A stretch of DNA of 8,983 nt from JAAYXS01 sp043820985 (GTDB lineage: Bacteria; Planctomycetota; Phycisphaerae; UBA1845; Fen-1342): the NCBI GenBank assembly GCA_043820985.1, contig JBDRDH010000215.1, positions 1 through 8,983 of the forward strand, written 5' to 3'. The notes under the pieces are model-generated. The model saw only the letters and a list, made by a program, of their open reading frames with translations. It was not told the origin of the DNA and made no database searches. Position 1 is the first letter of the stretch. Each line of letters begins with the position of its first letter. This document shows, piece after piece, positions 5,773 to 8,983 of the stretch. The position numbers were made by a program, and so were the translations under genes.

Positions 5773-5794
5773 CATGCCACTGGTGGACGGCATG
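5773..5794 (-). terminator. short hairpin downstream of the TPR gene
   Basis: CATGCC (5773-5778) pairs with GGCATG (5789-5794), and CCAC/GTGG can pair within the loop as an alternative. It lies about 30 bases past the final stop of the minus-strand TPR gene at 5823. It could close that operon, but there is no T-tract. Confidence 0.35.
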
Positions 5795-5822
5795 CGGCCA
5801 TAGATGATGTATGTTCGTTACG

Positions 5823-6218
5823 CTACGGCTTGTCCGATTGGCTTTCCGCATGGTCGAGTTCTTCGAGGAATTTGCGCGCTCGACGCAAGTCGGGTTGCCG
5901 TTCGAGCGCGAGGCGCGCCAACTCGCGGGCGTCACTCACTTCCCCCAGTTAGACCAGGATCTCTGCGAGTAGGAAGGGGGCTCGCCCCGAGCGACCAAGC
6001 GTGGTCGCCGCGGCCAGGCCCATTACGGCATCCGTCAATTCGCCCAGCTTGGCGTGGCACTCACCAAGCAATTCGGCCGTCTTCGCGTGGGGAGCTAGAT
6101 GGAATGACCTTGCGAACATGTCGATCGCCGGGCGGAATTGACCCTGTTCCATTAACTCCCGAGCTTCCTGGTAACGCTCGAATGATTCCTCGTAAGGTTC
6201 GTCTGGTTGCTCCGTCAT
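5823..6218 (-). pseudogene. TPR protein gene interrupted by an in-frame TAA
   Basis: The frame starts at the ATG at 6216-6218, with GGAG (6226-6229) 7 bases upstream, and would encode 131 residues ending at TAG (5823-5825). Codon 90 is TAA (5949-5951). Coding character continues without shift on both sides. TPR-like hairpins are seen at about 13-44 (FERYQEARELMEQGQFRPAI), 45-76 (AELLGECHAKLGELTDAV) and 78-110 (PFLLAEILV, stop, LGEVSDARELARLALERQPD). The stop thus falls inside the third repeat with the 34-residue register kept. After it the protein runs RARKFLEELDHAESQSDKP. A single change from CAA, GAA or AAA would explain it. It may be a recent nonsense mutation, a sequencing error or a site of read-through; if translation stops, an 89-residue protein with two repeats remains. 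It is the downstream gene of a two-gene minus-strand unit and is probably cytoplasmic. Confidence 0.85.
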
Positions 6219-6267
6219 CAACAAACTCCAGCACAGCCACTAACTTAACAGATTTCTGCCGCGTTCA

Positions 6268-6690
6268 TCATTGATCCACGTGCCACTCCCCCGACGTGCT
6301 GTCACCACAGAACGTGCGACTCGGGTAACGCCTTTGCCCAATGCTGGCCTCAAGACCGAAGCCCTCGCCGGATGGGTCCGCTTCGTAGTCCCACTCATCG
6401 TTTCCCCAAGTCGGCGGCGGTATGTGCTCGATGTAATTCGGCACAAGTTCGGCAAGGATCTTGGGAAACTGGCCCTTGTCTTTGTAATAGCAGCGCAACG
6501 CTGTGACGAGCATGTCGCCGCGTCTCATCGTCTCGGCAATACGTCGTGACTCCGAGTATCCGAACGCGAGGAGCACACACGCACCCGCACAGATGAGAAG
6601 CAATGTATATACGATGATTCGTGCTTGCACGAGACCGGTGGAATTTAACGGTTTCTTGTCGCCGCTTGGGACAGGAGCATGAGTGAACAT
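6268..6690 (-). CDS. membrane-anchored protein with type II secretion G-like soluble domain
   Basis: A 140-residue protein with one membrane span (about 24-44, rich in Leu, Ile, Cys and Ala) after a short cytoplasmic N-terminus, then a periplasmic part. The ATG at 6690 is fixed by AAGGAG (6697-6702) 6 bases upstream. The frame is open to 7053, but that extension only translates repeats. The soluble part (about 55-125) reads MLVTALRCYYKDKGQFPK, then LAELVPNYIEHIPPPTWGND and WDYEADPSGEGFGLEA. This resembles the C-terminal domain of major pseudopilin GspG and related planctomycete proteins: helix, Y-x-D-x-G-x-x-P, E-L-V-P-x-Y, I-P-x-x-x-W-G. The prepilin cleavage motif (G then FTLIE) is absent, so it is probably an anchored relative and not a pilin subunit. 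It lies 49 bases ahead of the TPR gene on the same strand, a likely operon. Fold call moderate; role unknown. Confidence 0.8.
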   Translation of the reverse strand: MFTHAPVPSGDKKPLNSTGLVQARIIVYTLLLICAGACVLLAFGYSESRRIAETMRRGDMLVTALRCYYKDKGQFPKILAELVPNYIEHIPPPTWGNDEWDYEADPSGEGFGLEASIGQRRYPSRTFCGDSTSGEWHVDQ

Positions 6691-6742
6691 TGTATTCTCC
6701 TTGGGGGCGCATGCTGGCGCTGCGCGTTCGGATGGGGGGGGC

Positions 6743-6789
6743 CGCGGAGACGCAGAGAGCGCGGAGGACGCCAAGGATACGCGATGGAT
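6743..6789 (+). repeat. GCGGAGACGCAGAGAGC-type low-complexity repeat
   Basis: A purine-rich run of short imperfect units (GCGGAGAC, GCAGAGAGC, GCGGAGGAC, GCCAAGGATAC). I know such GCGGAGACGCAGAG strings as recurrent intergenic sequences in several environmental bacterial lineages. It lies upstream of both the minus-strand pseudopilin-like gene and murJ, and all frames through it are non-coding in character. Confidence 0.5.
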
Positions 6790-6813
6790 AAGGGATTGTT
6801 GCAACGGTGCTTT

Positions 6814-6845
6814 GATCCTTGAATCCTCTGATCCTTGGATCCTTT
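6814..6845 (+). repeat. four-unit GATCCTT repeat
   Basis: Units GATCCTT, GAATCCTCT, GATCCTT and GGATCCTTT follow one another without spacers. The period is 7-9 bases. There is no gene, and the tract is continuous with the neighbouring dispersed repeat at 6850. Confidence 0.6.
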
Positions 6846-6849
6846 GTTT

Positions 6850-6912
6850 GGAACCCACTCGCTGGCGCTTGGGGCTCGGATTGGATTGGCCGCGCTGCGC
6901 TTGAGTGTGTGA
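6850..6912 (+). repeat. dispersed GC-rich repeat, copy 3
   Basis: The 22-base core beginning CTCGCTGGCGCTTGGGG (6858-6879) matches copy 2 near 3187 at 21 positions and copy 1 near 3141 at 19. GAACCC precedes it, and TTGAGTGTGTGAC (about 6900-6912) follows, as in copy 1. The minus-strand translation contains PSPKRQR. All three copies have the same orientation. Confidence 0.7.
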
Positions 6913-6969
6913 CCGATGAGAGTCGGTGTGAACTGGCATGCTCGCGCCTTGGGCTTGAGCATGGCACCC

Positions 6970-7027
6970 GCTACTCTGGTGGTTGGGGGTACTCGCAGCC
7001 GGGACGGCTGTGCTACCCTGGTGGTTG
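6970..7027 (+). repeat. 16-bp direct repeat flanking a small hairpin upstream of murJ
   Basis: GCTACTCTGGTGGTTG (6970-6985) recurs as GCTACCCTGGTGGTTG (7012-7027), one mismatch in 16. Between them CAGCC and GGCTG pair around GGGAC. The second copy ends only 17 bases before the murJ start codon, so it overlaps the place where a promoter or regulator site would lie. It may be part of a dispersed repeat. Confidence 0.6.
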
Positions 7028-7031
7028 AGGC

Positions 7032-7037
7032 TATTAT
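7032..7037 (+). promoter_or_regulatory. possible -10 box immediately ahead of murJ
   Basis: TATTAT (five of six to TATAAT) ends 7 bases before the A of the murJ ATG at 7045. If used, transcription would begin at or next to the start codon, giving a leaderless mRNA. This would suit the absence of a clear Shine-Dalgarno sequence. No good -35 box is seen at 17 bases (TGTGCT). Confidence 0.35.
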
Positions 7038-7044
7038 CCGGGGC

Positions 7045-8709
7045 ATGTCGCAAGAGCGGAGCGTATTTGCCTGGGCCAAGCTGATTGCTTGTTGTACGTT
7101 GCTGTCGCGGGTGACCGGGCTGATTCGCGAGATGCTGCTGGCGCAGACCTTCGGCTTGCGCTGGGTGCTCGACTCGTTTAACTTCGCCTTCCAGATACCC
7201 AACCTGTTTCGCCGACTGCTTGGTGAAGGGGCCATGGCGGCGGTTTTTGTGCCGACGTTCACCCGCACCCTCGAGAAAGATGGTCGACCCACCGCCTGGC
7301 GCGTGCTGGCGCGCACATTGGCTCTGCTGACCCTCACGCTGCTGGCAATCATCGTTGTCATCGCGGTCGTTATTGCCGTCATCTGGTTTCTGGCGATACC
7401 CGCTGATCCGGAGGCTTTGGCCTCACGCCGGCTGATCCTGGGGCTGACCGCCCTGATGCTGCCGTTCATGCTGACGGTGTGTGTGTTGGCACTGTTTTCC
7501 GCGATTTTGAACTGTGTGGGTAGTTTTGTACCGGCGGCGTTGGCGCCGGTGCTGCTCAACCTGTGCATGATTGCCGGCATCGCCTGGCTCGGGCCGGCAA
7601 TCAGTCCGGAAGATCCCAACGGGCAGATCTATGTGGTCGCCCTGACCGTGGTCGCCGCTGGTGTGCTGCAAATCGCGTTCATTCTGGTTGTGCTGCGCCT
7701 CAATAACGTACCACTTGGTTGGCGCTTCGAGCCGCGCGATCCAACCGTGCGCCAGATGCTGCATCTGCTCGTGCCGGTTGCATTGGGGCAGGGAGTGTTG
7801 GCCTTCGGCGTGTTTCTCGATGCCGGCATTTGCACATTGCTGACGCACAAAACCGGGACGCCGACGACAATGAGCCTTCTCGGCGGAGAGATCGCTTACC
7901 CGCTCGAAGAAGGAGCGCTCTCGGCGATCACCTGCGCGCAACGTCTGTACCAGTTTCCGTTGGGGGTGTTGGTCATATCGCTGGCAACGGCGGCCATGCC
8001 TGTGTTCAGCCGGCTCGCGGCGCGCGAGGACTGGCGCGCCTGGAAGGTTGAAGTGCGTCAGTCGCTGCGGTTGGCGGTTTTTGAGGGCATCCTGTCGGGC
8101 ACGATGATGATTGTGCTCGCCGTGCCAATCGTGCGTTTTCTGTTCGAATACAACCGCTTTACGCCCGAGAACACCAGTCGCGCCGCGCATGTGCTGGTCT
8201 TCTACGGTCTGGCGAGGTGGGCTTATTGTGCTCAGCATATCGTGCTACGCGGCTTTTACAGTTATCAGGATGTCCACACGCCACTGAAAATCAGCATTAC
8301 TGTTTTACCACTGAATGTGCTGCTGACGCTCAGTCTGTTGTGGTTTGACAGCATTCGCGAGGCGGCTTTCGCGCTCAGCTCAATGGTTACATCCGGCTTG
8401 AGCGTGATCGTCGGGCTGATCATTCTGCAACGCCGTACCGGTCAGCGGCTGATCGACCCGGCGCTGGCCAGTGCGGTTGTACGCATGCTGCTAGCGGCGG
8501 TTGTTGCGGGCCTGAGTGTCCAGGGGCTCTGGCGGTTGAGATCGCTGGTCGAAGAAGCATTACCCGGAGGCGTCGTTTTACGTTTCGTCGAGACAATGGT
8601 GCCGCTGTTCTTCGGAGTGGTGGTGTTCCTGGGTGTGGCGTGGATGCTGCGATTGCCCGAGGTGGGATTGCTGCTGGCGCATGGCCGGCGGCCGGTCAGG
8701 AAGGAGTAG
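7045..8709 (+). CDS. murJ: lipid II flippase MurJ (MviN)
   Basis: A 554-residue polytopic inner-membrane protein of the MOP superfamily that moves lipid II across the cytoplasmic membrane for peptidoglycan synthesis. The sequence shows about 14 hydrophobic segments and the family's N-terminal signature: SRVTGLIREMLLAQTFG (21-37), LDSFNFAFQIPNLFRRLLGEGA (42-63) and AFVPTF-like VFVPTF (67-72). Residues aligning by eye with essential E. coli residues are R28 (R24), D43 (D39), R56 (R52) and R300 in AQRLYQFPLGVL (R270). The later FTPENTSRA and GFYSYQDVHTPLKI motifs are also typical. Between about 265 and 290 there is an extra loop of some 20 residues relative to E. coli MurJ. The start at 7045 is chosen because the family begins there; the frame is open to 6916 through repeats. 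It is convergent with the fliN-like gene, 29 bases apart. Confidence 0.97.
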   Translation: MSQERSVFAWAKLIACCTLLSRVTGLIREMLLAQTFGLRWVLDSFNFAFQIPNLFRRLLGEGAMAAVFVPTFTRTLEKDGRPTAWRVLARTLALLTLTLLAIIVVIAVVIAVIWFLAIPADPEALASRRLILGLTALMLPFMLTVCVLALFSAILNCVGSFVPAALAPVLLNLCMIAGIAWLGPAISPEDPNGQIYVVALTVVAAGVLQIAFILVVLRLNNVPLGWRFEPRDPTVRQMLHLLVPVALGQGVLAFGVFLDAGICTLLTHKTGTPTTMSLLGGEIAYPLEEGALSAITCAQRLYQFPLGVLVISLATAAMPVFSRLAAREDWRAWKVEVRQSLRLAVFEGILSGTMMIVLAVPIVRFLFEYNRFTPENTSRAAHVLVFYGLARWAYCAQHIVLRGFYSYQDVHTPLKISITVLPLNVLLTLSLLWFDSIREAAFALSSMVTSGLSVIVGLIILQRRTGQRLIDPALASAVVRMLLAAVVAGLSVQGLWRLRSLVEEALPGGVVLRFVETMVPLFFGVVVFLGVAWMLRLPEVGLLLAHGRRPVRKE

Positions 8710-8738
8710 GGGGTTATTATGAGGGGATGTCAGCCAGG

Positions 8739-8983
8739 TCACTGACCCATGGATTTAATGCGTTGAGCGGGTGTGGCAATACCAGACACACGTAATCCAA
8801 AGTGTTCGCCTATCTTGACACAGATTCCGCTGCCGATCAGGCGATTGTTGATCAGCAGATCGAGGTTGTCGTCCACTGATTTTTCAAACTCAATGATTGC
8901 TCCGGTTGCAAACTGGCGGATCTCGGCGATCGACATGTTCCGGACAGCCAGTTGGACAATGACTGGCACTTGGAGCCGAAACA
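8739..8983 (-). CDS. fliN: flagellar motor switch protein FliN-like (SpoA domain), 5' end outside the window
   Basis: The last 81 or so residues of a minus-strand gene ending at TGA 8739-8741. They match the C-terminal SpoA/FliMN domain: VPVIVQLAVRNMSIAEIRQF, then GAIIEFEKSVDDNLDLLIN, then NRLIGSGICVKIGEHFGLRV. The order of strands and the G-x-x-I-E-F, L-L-I-N-N-x-x-I-G and G-E-x-F-G-L-R landmarks are those of FliN, a cytoplasmic subunit of the flagellar C-ring that, with FliG and FliM, sets rotation direction and helps export. A GTG at 8969 is not the true start, because the frame continues upstream with FRLQ, again FliN-like, to the window edge. About 13 residues follow the domain, ending IKSMGQ. 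A FliM or type III secretion switch homologue is less likely but cannot be excluded without the N-terminus. Confidence 0.88.
   Translation of the reverse strand, partial: FRLQVPVIVQLAVRNMSIAEIRQFATGAIIEFEKSVDDNLDLLINNRLIGSGICVKIGEHFGLRVSGIATPAQRIKSMGQ

Noticed and set aside
5666..5935. Minus-strand open frame ending LQDLNL
   Set aside because: It runs through the tRNA and its terminator; the LQDLNL end is a familiar artefact of translating tRNA genes backwards. It also overlaps the true TPR frame.
6916..7044. Longer N-terminus for MurJ
   Set aside because: The frame is open, but the 43 extra residues translate the direct repeat and hairpin. The MurJ family pattern begins at the ATG at 7045.
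6645..7619. Minus-strand open frame of 324 residues
   Set aside because: It is antisense to murJ and then crosses the repeat cluster. Ser/Arg-rich composition without motifs marks it as a shadow.
7423..8238. Minus-strand open frame of 271 residues
   Set aside because: It is antisense to the strongly conserved middle of murJ. His/Gln/Arg-rich composition is typical of a shadow frame.
8737..8747. GGTCACTGACC palindrome as a bidirectional terminator between murJ and the fliN-like gene
   Set aside because: The stem is only 4-5 bp, there is no T-tract, and it overlaps the fliN-like stop codon. It is too weak to call.

Overview
This looks like a chromosomal window from a Planctomycetota bacterium, possibly Phycisphaerae-like. 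That is an inference from four things: the style of the C-terminal dockerin repeats in the large secreted protein, the secreted single-domain fasciclin protein, the high-GC coding sequence, and the many degenerate intergenic repeats, including one whose minus-strand translation contains the SPKRQR string often seen in planctomycete gene predictions. No phage, plasmid, CRISPR or complete transposon is visible.

Layout, left to right. A 44-residue proline-rich protein (172-306, minus) and a secreted fasciclin-domain protein (532-1071, minus) are separated by three strong hairpins. The long non-coding stretch 1072-1679 holds a possible structured RNA ending in a T8 tract (1480-1590) and a perfect TATAAT before a small exported protein (1680-2027, plus). 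A small TPR-like protein follows (2185-2685, plus). From 2686 to 3340 lies a repeat-rich scar: eight AATTCCG/ATTTCCG units, a decayed RHS-repeat gene fragment, two copies of a dispersed repeat, a perfect hairpin and a TGCCT-rich simple repeat. Next is a large secreted multi-module protein with a C-terminal dockerin-like pair of calcium-binding loops (3341-5284, minus).

The right half begins with tRNA-Val(CAC), which has its own promoter and terminator (5575-5733). Then come two minus-strand genes: a membrane-anchored protein with a type II secretion G-like soluble part (6268-6690) and, 49 bases downstream, a TPR protein (5823-6218) broken by an in-frame TAA at codon 90. A second repeat cluster (6743-7030) precedes the lipid II flippase gene murJ (7045-8709, plus). 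murJ converges on the 3' end of a flagellar switch fliN-like gene that runs off the right edge.

Functionally the window is a mixture rather than one system: cell-envelope synthesis (MurJ), motility (FliN), translation (tRNA-Val), secreted surface or carbohydrate-associated proteins (dockerin, fasciclin) and small TPR adaptors. I do not see a clear undescribed multi-gene system. The points most worth a second look are the TAA inside the TPR gene, the ATTTCCG repeat block beside the RHS remnant, the possible structured RNA at 1428-1590, and the -10 box very close to the murJ start codon.
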